Shown piece after piece: positions 9,287 to 18,300 of a stretch of 64,000 nt of DNA (positions within the stretch are counted from its first letter, which is position 1; every line of letters begins with the position of its first letter). The notes beneath the pieces were generated by a model. It had not been told where the DNA came from and searched no databases. It saw only the letters and a list, made by a program, of their open reading frames with translations. A program made the translations under genes and the position numbers. The DNA lies in the NCBI GenBank assembly GCA_963747535.1, contig CAVVFX010000003.1, positions 248,001 through 312,000 of the forward strand. Reading direction: 5' to 3'. Source of the DNA: CAVVFX01 sp963747535 (GTDB lineage: Bacteria; Acidobacteriota; Terriglobia; Bryobacterales; Bryobacteraceae).

Positions 9287-10555
9287 TCAAGAGCTCTCAG
9301 AAGAACGGGTTGCGCCGAGCCCTTGCCGGTCTTCCTTCGACGCCGCCATTCTTTCTTCACTGTCCGCGAACGAACGCGCGATCGTGGCTTTCAATCGACC
9401 ATCCCAGTATCGAAGCGCCGCACGGCGTTCTTCCGGCACGCAGGGAATCAGATCGGCGATGAGCGCGTTCATGCGCCGCATCACTTGCACGCTGGTGGCG
9501 CCGCAAGAACAAATCTCGTCAAGGCCCAACTGAAGGAGTTCCGGCCACGCAGGGGATGGAACCACCAGCCTCAATTTGCCATCGTCCCCGCGATACGCTC
9601 CAATTTCCAGGTCGCGCTGGCCCAGACGGAGCAGCAGATCCTCGATCTGGTCGAGCGCTTGCACCGCTGTCGTCGGATCGTTAACTGCCGGCGACAAAGC
9701 CTTAATGGCTATGTCCACCAGTAGCCGGATCGCGTACTTGGGATCTTGCTCAAATGTGCGTTCGTCGCCGATTTCAATTCCATGCCGCAACTTCTTTTCA
9801 TCAATGGGCTGCCGGGCGCCGAAGACGCGCAGCAAAGACATCAACTCCACAACCGTATCGCCGACTGCCACGGTCATTTCAATGACTCCGCCGGACTCTT
9901 CCGCCAAATTCACCAGGGTGGCTACGTCGACCGCTTGAATTGTACGAGGTCTTCCCTGATGAATTAGCGTCTGGGTGCAAGGCAGCCTGCGAAAATCCTC
10001 CGCTGCCCTGGCTGCCACCGCCGGTTTCGCGGCCGGATAAGTTGTCGTGATCACCCTCCGTCCCTGGTCGCCGGTGAAAATCAACATGCGACCGATCTGG
10101 AGCAAACTGATCCGCTGGACTAAGCCGATAAACATGGCCACGCTCGCTATCAGCAAGACGACCACCAGCCAGAGACTGAAAAACGGAACCTTCCCCGAAG
10201 CGCTCCGGTTTACCCCTGCAAGCGCCGCGGTCGCGTAGAGAAAAGTGGCTGTAAATACCCCCAGGGCATGCCACATTACCGGGTCGCGGGATATCCACAG
10301 CACCAGGCGTGGGGAGTAGGCAGTAGCGCTGAACTGTATCATCACGAACGCCAGTGAAAATACGATGCCGGTCAGCGCAATCATGCCCGAGGCAATTGAG
10401 GAGTAGATCGCGGTTGCCTGGTCGACGCTCACCGCTGCGGCGAACTCCGAAAAAATGCGTCCTTCTGTTCGCGGTAACGTCAGCCCAGCCGCAATTGCGG
10501 CCGTGGCGTACACCGCCGGTATTCCCCAAGTGCTCAAATGACGACTGCCACGCAT
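9287..10555 (-). CDS. DUF2254 family membrane protein
   Basis: A 422-residue inner-membrane protein. Four hydrophobic segments lie in the first 170 residues, including ALTGIVFSLAFVMIQFSATAYSPR, a hallmark of DUF2254. A soluble C-terminal half follows with the conserved DIAIKALSPAVNDPTTAVQALDQIEDLL block. Molecular function is not established. The start at 10555 is chosen because AAGGAGAG lies just upstream; the frame stays open for 84 more codons, but that stretch crosses the repeat at 10662-10787 and has no protein character. The stop lies directly next to the repeat element at 9184-9286. Confidence 0.85.
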   Translation of the reverse strand: MRGSRHLSTWGIPAVYATAAIAAGLTLPRTEGRIFSEFAAAVSVDQATAIYSSIASGMIALTGIVFSLAFVMIQFSATAYSPRLVLWISRDPVMWHALGVFTATFLYATAALAGVNRSASGKVPFFSLWLVVVLLIASVAMFIGLVQRISLLQIGRMLIFTGDQGRRVITTTYPAAKPAVAARAAEDFRRLPCTQTLIHQGRPRTIQAVDVATLVNLAEESGGVIEMTVAVGDTVVELMSLLRVFGARQPIDEKKLRHGIEIGDERTFEQDPKYAIRLLVDIAIKALSPAVNDPTTAVQALDQIEDLLLRLGQRDLEIGAYRGDDGKLRLVVPSPAWPELLQLGLDEICSCGATSVQVMRRMNALIADLIPCVPEERRAALRYWDGRLKATIARSFADSEERMAASKEDRQGLGATRSSESS

Positions 10556-11034
10556 ATGCGCCGGGACTCTCCTTTTGATTGTCCCCGGCCAGGGACGAGA
10601 TTCTCCGCATTGCCACGTGGTGTCCGGGAGGCACCGTATGAATGTAAATTCCAGGCCGCCGGACTCAAAATGTTTTAGCGTGGCGCAGACACTCTTGTCT
10701 GCTGCGCCCCGACTCATCGGCTCGCACTTTCCTTGAGTCGCCGGATAGAGGTCGAGACAGGTCTCAGGCCAAAAAACATTTTGAGTCGGACCGCCCGGGG
10801 GTTGCATTTCTACCCTGCTTCCCGGGAGTCAAGCCGATAAGCTCGGCTCGCCGGGATAAATCTCCCGACAGGGATGTGGCCGGACGGAAAATATGGCCTC
10901 AGGAAATCCCATGCGCTCCGGCGCCGCACTCGGTCTTCGAGAGGGTCCGGAGGCGCACGTGAAAAGTACGCGGGTGAAATTGCACGCGCTCACAAAGACG
11001 CAAGTATCAGATGCGCTCAAAAAGGAGAAAAATC
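10556..11034. other. Divergent intergenic region
   Basis: 479 bases between the divergently transcribed DUF2254 and OmpA-type genes; both promoters should lie here. The first half is occupied by the inverted-repeat element at 10662-10787. I see no gene in the remainder and no consensus promoter I would defend. Confidence 0.55.
10662..10787. repeat. Repeat element bounded by 14-bp inverted ends
   Basis: gactcaaaatgttt (10662-10675) and aaacattttgagtc (10774-10787) are exact inverse complements. Inside is a type D hairpin, gcagac-actctt-gtctgc (10685-10702). The layout parallels the element at 3338-3426 but with different end sequences. Confidence 0.7.
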
Positions 11035-12018
11035 ATGAACAAGAGTCGGACTGAAAGAATCGTATCCGTCATAGTTCTGTCGCTGACAGCACTGGTGCTG
11101 ATCGGCGGCGTGGCTGCCGCGCAAAACGTGCAGGGTGTGATCAACGGCAGAAGCGGCGCCACCTTTACGCTGCAGACTCAGGGTTCGGGCAACGTCGTCG
11201 TGGTCCTCACGCCTTCCACTCAGGTGGACGAAATTCAGGGGCTGTTCAAAGCTCGCAAGAAAGAGATGACTGTCACGGCTCTCGTGCCTGGCCTTCAGGT
11301 CCAGGTGCAAGGCTCCTACAATGCCCAGGGCCAGCTCGTCGCGGACCAGGTGAAGTTCAAAGGCAACGCCCTCGAGAATGCCCAGGACATTCAGGCCGGC
11401 GTAGCCCCGGTTCAGCAGCAGGCTCAGGCGGCCCAGCAGCAGGCCGACGCCGCCGCGCAGCAGGCTCAAGTGGACCAGCAACAGATTCAGGCCCAGCAAC
11501 AGAAGCTTCGCGAGCAACAGCGGCAACTCGTTGCGGAGCAGCAGGCGACCGCGGCCCACGAGGAGCAAATTGAAGCCAACCAGGCGGAAATTGCAGCTAA
11601 CAAAGCAGCCATCGCTGCCGCGAACAAGCGCTTCGGCGAACTGGGTGACTACAACATCCTGGGAGAGGTGACGATTTTGTTCGCCAACGGCAGCACCCAG
11701 ATAGAAGCCGAGTACAAACCGAAACTGCAGCAACTGGCGCAGCAGGCCAAGGGGATTACCGCCTACATCATTCAGGTGCAGGGATATGCCTCGAAAGTAG
11801 GTAGCGCGGCCCTCAACCAAAGGCTCAGCGCGGAGCGCGCCCAAAACGTGCTCGACCTCCTGGAACAGCAGGACGGTATTCCGCTCACGAATGTGCTGGC
11901 TCCCGGAGCCATGGGCACCACCGGCCAGGTCGCTCCCGACGCCACGGCAGAAGGTCAGGCCGAAAACCGCCGGGTCGTCGTCAGAATCCTGCAGAACAAG
12001 GGCATCGCCGGCACATAA
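11035..12018 (+). CDS. OmpA-domain envelope protein with Gln-rich coiled coil, paralogue 2
   Basis: 327 residues with a signal peptide (about 1-31, ending VAAA). An N-terminal beta domain (about 32-115) is like that of the paralogue at 5013. A Gln/Ala heptad-like coiled coil (about 120-200, many QQ and EQQ units) could span the periplasm. A C-terminal OmpA domain (about 210-320) has VTILFANGSTQIE, IQVQGYASKVG and AENRRVVVRIL. Likely role: peptidoglycan-linked envelope protein. The start is chosen because AAAGGAG lies just upstream. A strong hairpin (12027-12060) follows the stop. Confidence 0.85.
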   Translation: MNKSRTERIVSVIVLSLTALVLIGGVAAAQNVQGVINGRSGATFTLQTQGSGNVVVVLTPSTQVDEIQGLFKARKKEMTVTALVPGLQVQVQGSYNAQGQLVADQVKFKGNALENAQDIQAGVAPVQQQAQAAQQQADAAAQQAQVDQQQIQAQQQKLREQQRQLVAEQQATAAHEEQIEANQAEIAANKAAIAAANKRFGELGDYNILGEVTILFANGSTQIEAEYKPKLQQLAQQAKGITAYIIQVQGYASKVGSAALNQRLSAERAQNVLDLLEQQDGIPLTNVLAPGAMGTTGQVAPDATAEGQAENRRVVVRILQNKGIAGT

Positions 12019-12026
12019 ACAGGTCG

Positions 12027-12060
12027 CAGGACAGACCATCGGTTTGGATGGTCTGTCCTG
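12027..12060. repeat. Perfect 14-bp-stem hairpin after the OmpA-type gene
   Basis: caggacagaccatc (12027-12040) pairs perfectly with gatggtctgtcctg (12047-12060) around a 6-base loop. It is a type A variant and starts 9 bases after the stop. No T run follows, so a classical Rho-independent terminator is not clear. Confidence 0.75.
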
Positions 12061-12115
12061 CTGCGGAAGAGCCCTGTAATCCCGCGGCGGTTTCGAAGGC
12101 GCAGATGAGATTGCG

Positions 12116-12967
12116 ATGATTTCCCGAAAAGCTATTTTGGTCAGCCATGATGCTCAGATCAAGGCCCTGCTTGGGCAGATCCTTGGAGATAAGCAATGGA
12201 CCATCCAGGATGCCGTCGATAATGCGGCCGCCCTGAAACTGGTCGAAGCCGGCAAATTCGACCTCATACTCACCAGCGAACAAACCTCCGGCCGTGAAGA
12301 TGTCGATCTACTGCGCAAAATCAGGCGCATACATCCCCACACCCGCGTCATCATCCTGACCAACGAGACGACTCCCGCGGATGTCGTCTCCGCCATGCGT
12401 GAGCACGCTTTTGGCTACTTCGCCACGTCGCTCGATGCCCTCACGTCGATTGTGCAGTACGCGGTCGAAGGACCGTGTTGGGACGATGGCATCGAAATCG
12501 TGTCGGCGACTCCCGACTGGATTGTCCTAAAAGCGCGCTGCGACCTGAAGACGGCGGATCGTCTGGTGCAATTCTTTAACGAAATGATCGACCTGCCGGA
12601 GCCGGAGAAGGAAGTCGTTGCCACGGCATTTCGAGAGTTGTTGATGAATGCCGTCGAACACGGCGGGAAATTCGACCCGGAGAAGTACGTCGAGATCTCC
12701 TACGTGCGGACCCGCCGCTCGGTGGCATGCCGGATCAAGGATCCAGGTGAAGGCTTCTCATTAAAAGAGATACCCCACGCTGCCATCATGAATCCCCCGG
12801 ACGACCCCATGCGGCATCTGACGTATCGCGACGCAGAGAATTTACGGCCGGGCGGTTTCGGCGTGTTGCTGGTCAAGAATACCATCGACGAGCTTCTCTA
12901 CAACGAACAAGGCAATGAGGTAGTGCTCGTCAAATATATCGATCGGGCCAGCCACGCCCTCCCATAA
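12116..12967 (+). CDS. Pseudo-receiver fused to RsbW-type serine kinase-like ATPase
   Basis: A 283-residue cytoplasmic signalling protein. Residues 1-120 have a response-regulator fold pattern, but the key residues are lost: the acidic pair reads SHD in ILVSHD, the phospho-acceptor position reads Ser54 (DLILTSE) and the KP motif reads FATSLD. Residues 130-275 are a HATPase_c domain of the anti-sigma-factor kinase type: N-box ELLMNAVEHGG (Glu174, Asn178, His182), G1 box DPGEGF (209-214) and G2 GGFGVLLVKN (246-255). Known RsbW-like proteins control sigma factors through partner switching. No partner anti-anti-sigma gene is adjacent. The ATG lies 97 bases after the previous stop, past the hairpin, with no strong ribosome site. 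Confidence 0.75.
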   Translation: MISRKAILVSHDAQIKALLGQILGDKQWTIQDAVDNAAALKLVEAGKFDLILTSEQTSGREDVDLLRKIRRIHPHTRVIILTNETTPADVVSAMREHAFGYFATSLDALTSIVQYAVEGPCWDDGIEIVSATPDWIVLKARCDLKTADRLVQFFNEMIDLPEPEKEVVATAFRELLMNAVEHGGKFDPEKYVEISYVRTRRSVACRIKDPGEGFSLKEIPHAAIMNPPDDPMRHLTYRDAENLRPGGFGVLLVKNTIDELLYNEQGNEVVLVKYIDRASHALP

Positions 12968-13011
12968 GACAGACCATCGTTTTTTGTGGTCTGTCCGGCT
13001 GCGCAGCAGCC
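12968..13011. repeat. Dispersed repeat, type A tandem hairpins
   Basis: gacagacca/tggtctgtc (12968-12976 with 12987-12995) around a tcgttttttg loop, then ggctgc-gca-gcagcc (12997-13011). It begins at the last base of the previous gene's stop region. Confidence 0.75.
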
Positions 13012-13034
13012 TCTCGGCTTTGGCCTTTTGTGGG

Positions 13035-13070
13035 GCGGACGCCCACGTCGGCAAGCGACCCCCTGGTCGC
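13035..13070. repeat. Dispersed repeat, type E tandem hairpins
   Basis: An imperfect gcggacg-type stem (13035-13052) is followed by gcgacc-ccct-ggtcgc (13055-13070). The same two modules occur together at 57579-57614, and the gcggacg module with a different partner at 21726-21763. Confidence 0.65.
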
Positions 13071-13505
13071 TCTTGTCGCCCACGCGACAGGCTTTGGTGC
13101 GCGAAGCGGCCTGGGTTGCGGCCGTTTCTGCGGCTTTGCCTCTCACCCGACCATTCGAGACCAAGCCGGAGAAACGAGCTTTCGCCGTTACAAGTGCCCC
13201 CTGCTTCGCAAGAAGTTGAAATTCAAATGGCCAAAGTCCAGCGGCTGCGCAGCAGCCTCCGAACGGCGCTGCCTCTGGAGAGCCGGCCCTGGCCAGGAAA
13301 CAGCCCGCCTCTCAAATATTCTGCATCGCTCGCCCCGGAGCTTTCATTATCACCGCCTGCAGGACAGGCCCTCAAGTAGCGGACCATCTCGATAGCGAGA
13401 AGTCGGCAGCGGCAGCGTTAGCCGTCGACCAAGTTGAGCCGGTAGTCTCCTGGGGCTGCCGGCCGGCCTGTCCCCGCGACGGAAAGGGAAATAGGATAGA
13501 CCCAT

Positions 13506-14504
13506 ATGAGCCTGAGTCAATTAACGGCTACAACTGACACACCACTACTTCCCGGCATGGTCCGTATCCCGGGCGGGACGTTCCGCATGGGGTCGGAAGA
13601 CTTCTACCCCGAAGAGCGGCCGGTTCACGAAGTCACCGTGGACGGCTTCTCGATCGATTCTTACGAGGTCACCAACGAACGGTTCGCTCAGTTCGTGGAT
13701 GCGTCCGGCTATGTCACCCTCGCCGAGCGCCCGCTCAATGCCGCGGACTTCCCTGGCGCGCCTCCCGAGAATCTTGTCCCCGGCTCGATGGTCTTTCACG
13801 AAACTGCCGGCCCGGTCAATTTGCGCAATTACGCCCACTGGTGGTTCTGGGTGCCGGGCGCCAACTGGCGCCATCCTCAGGGGCCCGGCTCCTCGCTCGC
13901 TGGCATCGAACAGCACCCGGTGGTTCACGTCGCCTTTGAAGATGCCGAAGCCTACGCGCACTGGGCGGGGAAAGACCTGCCTTCGGAAGCGGAGTGGGAG
14001 TTCGCCTCGCGCGGCGGCCTCGAGGGCAAAAACTTTACCTGGGGCGATCTGGATTTTCCCGGAGGCAAGGTCATGGCCAACAGCTGGCAGGGAGAATTTC
14101 CCTGGCAGAACCTGCTCCTCGACGGCTACCCGGGGACTTCCCCCGTCGGATCTTTCCCGCCGAATGGTTACGGCCTGTACGATATGGCCGGCAACGTCTG
14201 GGAGTGGACTTCTGACTGGTTTGTTCCGCGCCTGGTTGAGGAAACCGGCAAGCCCGGCTGCTGCGGACCGTCAGTCAATCCGCGCATCCTCTCGCCCGCC
14301 AAAAGCTTCGACCCGGCGCAGCCGCAGTTCCAGATCCCGCGCAAGGTCGTCAAAGGCGGCTCACACCTCTGTGCGCCCAATTATTGTCTGCGTTATCGCC
14401 CGGCGGCGCGCCAGCCGCAGATGCTCGACACCGGCATGACCCACCTCGGCTTTCGCTGCATCGTACGCAACGCCGAAACCCAGCGCCACGAATGCAAAGA
14501 ATAG
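13506..14504 (+). CDS. Formylglycine-generating enzyme (sulfatase maturase)
   Basis: A 332-residue protein of the aerobic FGE/SUMF1 family, which oxidises the sulfatase active-site cysteine to formylglycine using oxygen and copper. Evidence includes the N-terminal IPGGTFRMGSEDFYPEERPVH, the DAEAYAHWAGKDLPSEAEWE block, NVWEWTSDWF, and the C-terminal GGSHLCAPNYCLRYRPAAR with the catalytic pair Cys289 and Cys294, then HLGFRC. Both catalytic cysteines being present separates true FGE from other members of the fold. Likely clients are the two CTAGR sulfatases at 1816 and 6809. A weak AGGATAG precedes the ATG. The membrane gene at 14514 follows after 9 bases and is probably in the same operon. Confidence 0.9.
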   Translation: MSLSQLTATTDTPLLPGMVRIPGGTFRMGSEDFYPEERPVHEVTVDGFSIDSYEVTNERFAQFVDASGYVTLAERPLNAADFPGAPPENLVPGSMVFHETAGPVNLRNYAHWWFWVPGANWRHPQGPGSSLAGIEQHPVVHVAFEDAEAYAHWAGKDLPSEAEWEFASRGGLEGKNFTWGDLDFPGGKVMANSWQGEFPWQNLLLDGYPGTSPVGSFPPNGYGLYDMAGNVWEWTSDWFVPRLVEETGKPGCCGPSVNPRILSPAKSFDPAQPQFQIPRKVVKGGSHLCAPNYCLRYRPAARQPQMLDTGMTHLGFRCIVRNAETQRHECKE

Positions 14505-14513
14505 GTAGCCTTC

Positions 14514-14930
14514 ATGGAACGCTTTTTCGATCTCACTTTCCGGCCCTTCTTCGTTGTAACCGGCGTTGGGACGACCTTGGGCGTCCTCAATGCGTTTTGG
14601 CCCCGCTGGGCAGCGGAGACCGTCGACAAAATCAAGTTCAACCAGGAATATACAATTATTCTGCAGCACTGGGGCATCATGCTCGGACTGATGGGTATCT
14701 TCATGATCGTCGCAGCGTATCGGGAGGACTGGCGCAAGCCGATTCTCATCTACAGCCTCTGTGAAAAGGCCTTCTTGGTTTATCTGGTAGTGGCCAACAT
14801 CAGCCAACCTTATTCGCGGGGCCTCTGGCTGGGGGCCGGGATGGATGCGACTGTAGTTCTCTACACCATCGCTTACTTCGCAGTGTGCGGCCTGCCTTCG
14901 ACGGATAACCGACAACGCAAAACGTCCTGA
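14514..14930 (+). CDS. Small integral membrane protein, operonic with the sulfatase maturase
   Basis: A 138-residue protein with about four transmembrane segments (around 10-30, 47-68, 76-96 and 108-126) and a short polar tail. I do not recognise a named family. It starts 9 bases after the FGE stop, preceded by GGTAGCC, so translation is probably coupled. Its place suggests a role tied to sulfatase maturation or to the respiratory/oxygen state, but that is only inference. Confidence 0.65.
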   Translation: MERFFDLTFRPFFVVTGVGTTLGVLNAFWPRWAAETVDKIKFNQEYTIILQHWGIMLGLMGIFMIVAAYREDWRKPILIYSLCEKAFLVYLVVANISQPYSRGLWLGAGMDATVVLYTIAYFAVCGLPSTDNRQRKTS

Positions 14931-15354
14931 TCGACTACGCTATCCGCCGCGCTTTGTGGTCTGCCCCTCTGCGCGGCAGACGTCTGGAGTTTGGCATTTC
15001 TTGCACTACTAACAGTCAAAGTCTTCGCGGCCCGCGAAGAATCGTGGAGTAGGCCTTTGGCCTGCTCGCGGCGCGAAGCGACGCGCGTACAACTCGGTTG
15101 CCCTTGCGGCTTGCCGCTATACGGAGTAGGCCCTTGGCTGCCGTACGGCAGACCATCGTTTTTTGTGGTCTGCCCGTCTGCGCAGCAGACGCTCTTGTGC
15201 GCAACAACCGTCTCGTAACACGACTTCAGTCCCCACTTTTTTGATTTCTTGCCAGCGGAGCAGCCGGGGACCCAAACCGCAGCAACTGTCACCCACGGAA
15301 GATGCGCAAGTAGCTGGGTGTAAACTCGAACGAGACGACGGGGGTTCGTAAACT
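14931..15354. other. Repeat-rich intergenic gap
   Basis: 424 bases filled largely by hairpin repeats (14956-15191). The last 160 bases lead into the sensor kinase and probably contain its promoter. No gene is supported. Confidence 0.6.
14956..15191. repeat. Cluster of type A and type B hairpin repeats
   Basis: In order: a type A right half (14956-14982, tggtctgcccctctgcgcgg...), a type B hairpin gtggagtaggcctttggcct... (15044-15068), a second B-like stem near 15123, and a complete type A pair (ggcagacca/tggtctgcc at 15147-15174, then cgtctg-cgcag-cagacg at 15175-15191). Several families side by side suggest repeated insertion or a composite element. Confidence 0.7.
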
Positions 15355-18300
15355 TTGGAAACCGATCTAGGATCCGCCTCACCGCCGCCGGCCACGGACC
15401 CACAGAGCACCGGGACCCGGCGCGGCTCCGACACCCGGTGGCGTTCGCTCTTTGAGGCCAGTCTCGACGGCATCCTTCTCGCCGATTCCGCCGGCGCCAT
15501 TTACGCCGCCAACCCCGCCGCCTGCCGTCTTCTGGGCCGGCCGGAACAGGAAATCATCGCAGCGGGGTTGGCTGGAATCTCCGGCGCCTCGGACCCGCGG
15601 CTGTTCGACGCCATCCGCGAAGGCGCCCGCACCGGAACCTTCCGCGGACAAGCCGTATTGCGACGGCACGACGGCGTAGAGATACCCGTCGAGCTCTCGG
15701 TATTTCTCACTGACGAAAACGGCGTGGCTGCCGGCACGGTCGTGTTCCGGGATACACCCGCGTACGGGCAGGCGGAGGCTGCTCTGCGCAAAAGCGAAGC
15801 CATGCTGGCGCGGGCGCAGCAGGTCGCCAATCTGGGAAGTTGGGAGTGGGACATAGCCTCCGGCGAGGTGTTCTGGTCCGAGCAGCACTATCGCATACTC
15901 GGCCTCCGGCCCGGTGAATTTCGCCCCACCTACCACGGCTTTCTCGCCCTGGTGCATCCGGAAGACCGCGCTCGCGTGGAGACCGCGGTGAAAAAGGCCC
16001 TGGAGGGAGAGCCTTACAGGATCCAGTTCCGTGTACCGCTGCCGGATTCCTCCGTCCGTCATGTTTACGCCCAGTCTGATGTGGACTTCGATGCGGCCGG
16101 AACGCCGGTCCGCATGGTAGGCACTGTGCTCGATATCACGGAGCGGAAGCGCACCGAGGAGGCCTTGCTCGCGAGCGAGGAAATGCACCGGCTGATGATC
16201 GAGACCACCAGCGAAGGGGTTTGGCTCATTGATCGTCATGCCGTGATCACCTACGTCAACCCGCAAATGGGGCGCATGCTGGGGTACGCGCCCGAGGAGA
16301 TGCTGGGCCGTCCCGCCTGGGACTTTATCTTCGAGGAAGACCGGCCGGCCATCGAGCGCACGTTCAGCGAAATGCTGGAAACAAAAAGTGGGCTGCAGAC
16401 CGAACGCCGCTATCGCTGCAAAGACGGCTCCAGTATCCGGACACTCGTGAGCAGCAACCCTCTTTACGACCGGGAGGGGCGGCTCACCGGCTTCCTCGGA
16501 ATGCTCACGGATATCACCGGACGCAAGCGCATGGAGGAACAACTTCGCGAGCAGGCCGAAACCCTGCAGAAGCTCATGGACGTCGCGCCCGTAGCCCTCC
16601 TGGTGGCCCACGACCCGGAGTGCCACGAAGTCACCGGCAATCGCGCAGGTAACGTCCTGTTCCAAGCCGAAGCAGGCGCGAATCTGTCTTTGACTCCGGA
16701 AGGAGGCGTGTTCCCCGACTGGCGCTTCTTCCGCGACGGCGTCGCGATTCCCCCCGAACAACTGCCCGTGCAGGTTGCGGCTGCGGGCGGAATCGAAGTG
16801 AAGGATTGGGAAGCCGAGGCGTTCATGCCGGATGGTTCCAGGAAGTTCATCTGGGGCCAGGCTAGCCCGTTGCGGGATGCCGGCGGCCGGGTTCGCGGCG
16901 CGGTTGCCGCCTACCAGGACATCACCGCGAGCCGCCAGCGCACCGAAGACGCCATACGCGAGAGTGAAGAGCGTTTCCGTCTCGCGGCAGACACGGCCCC
17001 TGTCATCATGTGGGTCAGCGACCTGCAGCAAGGCACTAAATTCTTCAACAGGCAGGTCACGGTGTTTACCGGTCTGACTCTCGACCAGTTGCGACAGGAT
17101 TGGAGCCAGGTGATTCATCCGGATGATCGGGAAGCGATACGCACCGTCCACCGTGAGGCTGTCGAGCAGCGGGCCGACTACCAACTCGAATACCGTGCGC
17201 GCCGCGCCGACGGGGAGTATCGCCACATGCTGAGCACCGCCTGCCCGCGCTACATCGGAGACGCCTACGCCGGGCACGTCGGCACGATCATCGACGTTAC
17301 TGACCTCAAACGCCGCCAGGAAGAAGACCTCGCGCGGCAAAAACTGGAAAGCCTGGGAACGCTTGCCGGCGGGATCGCCCACGACTTCAATAATCTGTTG
17401 GGCAGCATTCTCTCCCAGGCGGAACTCGCGTCAGCCGAGGTCGCCGAGGGTGGCTCCGCTGAAACCGAGTTCGCCAACATTCGTGCCGTGGCCACCCGTG
17501 GCGCCGAAATTGTTCGCCAGCTCATGGTTTTTGCGGGCCAGGAGACGGATACTTTGCAATTGGTGAATGTTTCACGCCTGATCGAAGGGACCAGCGAGTT
17601 GCTGAAAGTGGTGGTCTCCAGGCATGCTGACCTGCAGATCAGGCTCGGCCCGGATGTCCCCGCGATACGCGCTAATCCCGCTACTCTGCGGCAGGTATTG
17701 ATCAACCTGGTTTCTAATGCGTCCGATGCCGTGGGAGACCAGGATGGTGTGATCCGGGTGGCCACGGCCCGGGTAACAGTAAAGCCGGATTCGTCCAATG
17801 CGCCTTCCGGTCTGCCACCGGGTGATTACCTTCAGCTCGAGGTCTCCGATACAGGTTGCGGCATGACGCCGGAGATACAAGCCAAGATCTTCGAACCTTT
17901 CTACTCGACGAAATCCCAGGGTCGCGGCCTGGGACTTCCCGTGGTCCACGGAATCGTCAGGCGTCTGGGCGGTGAGATCACCGTGCGCAGTCAACCCCGC
18001 CAGGGAACCACGTTTCAGATCCTGTTGCCGGGCGCCGGACAAGCCCCGGCGGAAAGCCGCGACAGCCCCGCCGCTGCCGGGGAGAATCCCCAGCCCGTTC
18101 ACGGTACCGTCCTCGTGGTGGAAGACGAGGAGGTCCTGCGGCTCGCTGTCTCCAGGATGCTTCGCAAACACGGCCTGTCCGTGCTGGAAGCCGCCGACGG
18201 ATCCGCTGCTCTCGAAATGCTGCGCAGCCATGCTGACGATCTCACGGTGGTGCTCCTCGACGTCACTCTGCCGGGAGTCGCGAGCACCGAAGTTCTCCGC

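Larger units (their letters stand above)
12968..13505. other. Repeat-rich intergenic gap
   Basis: 538 bases between the pseudo-receiver gene and the formylglycine-generating enzyme. It starts with type A tandem hairpins (12968-13011), then the type E pair (13035-13070). Frames remain open here but have no ribosome site and biased, low-information translations. The promoter of the maturase operon should lie near the 3' end of this gap. Confidence 0.6.

Noticed and set aside
10556..10807. 84-codon N-terminal extension of the DUF2254 protein
   Set aside because: Crosses an inverted-repeat element, while a strong ribosome site supports the start at 10555.
11017..12039. 340-codon minus-strand open frame with Leu/Leu-Gly runs
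   Set aside because: Antisense to the coiled-coil OmpA protein; Leu runs mirror Gln codons.
12984..13395. Open frames in the gap before the FGE gene
   Set aside because: They cross hairpin repeats, have no ribosome site and give low-information protein sequence.
15379..17382. 667-codon open frame on the minus strand
   Set aside because: Lies wholly antisense to the PAS-domain kinase; long only because GC-rich coding DNA has few stops on the opposite strand.
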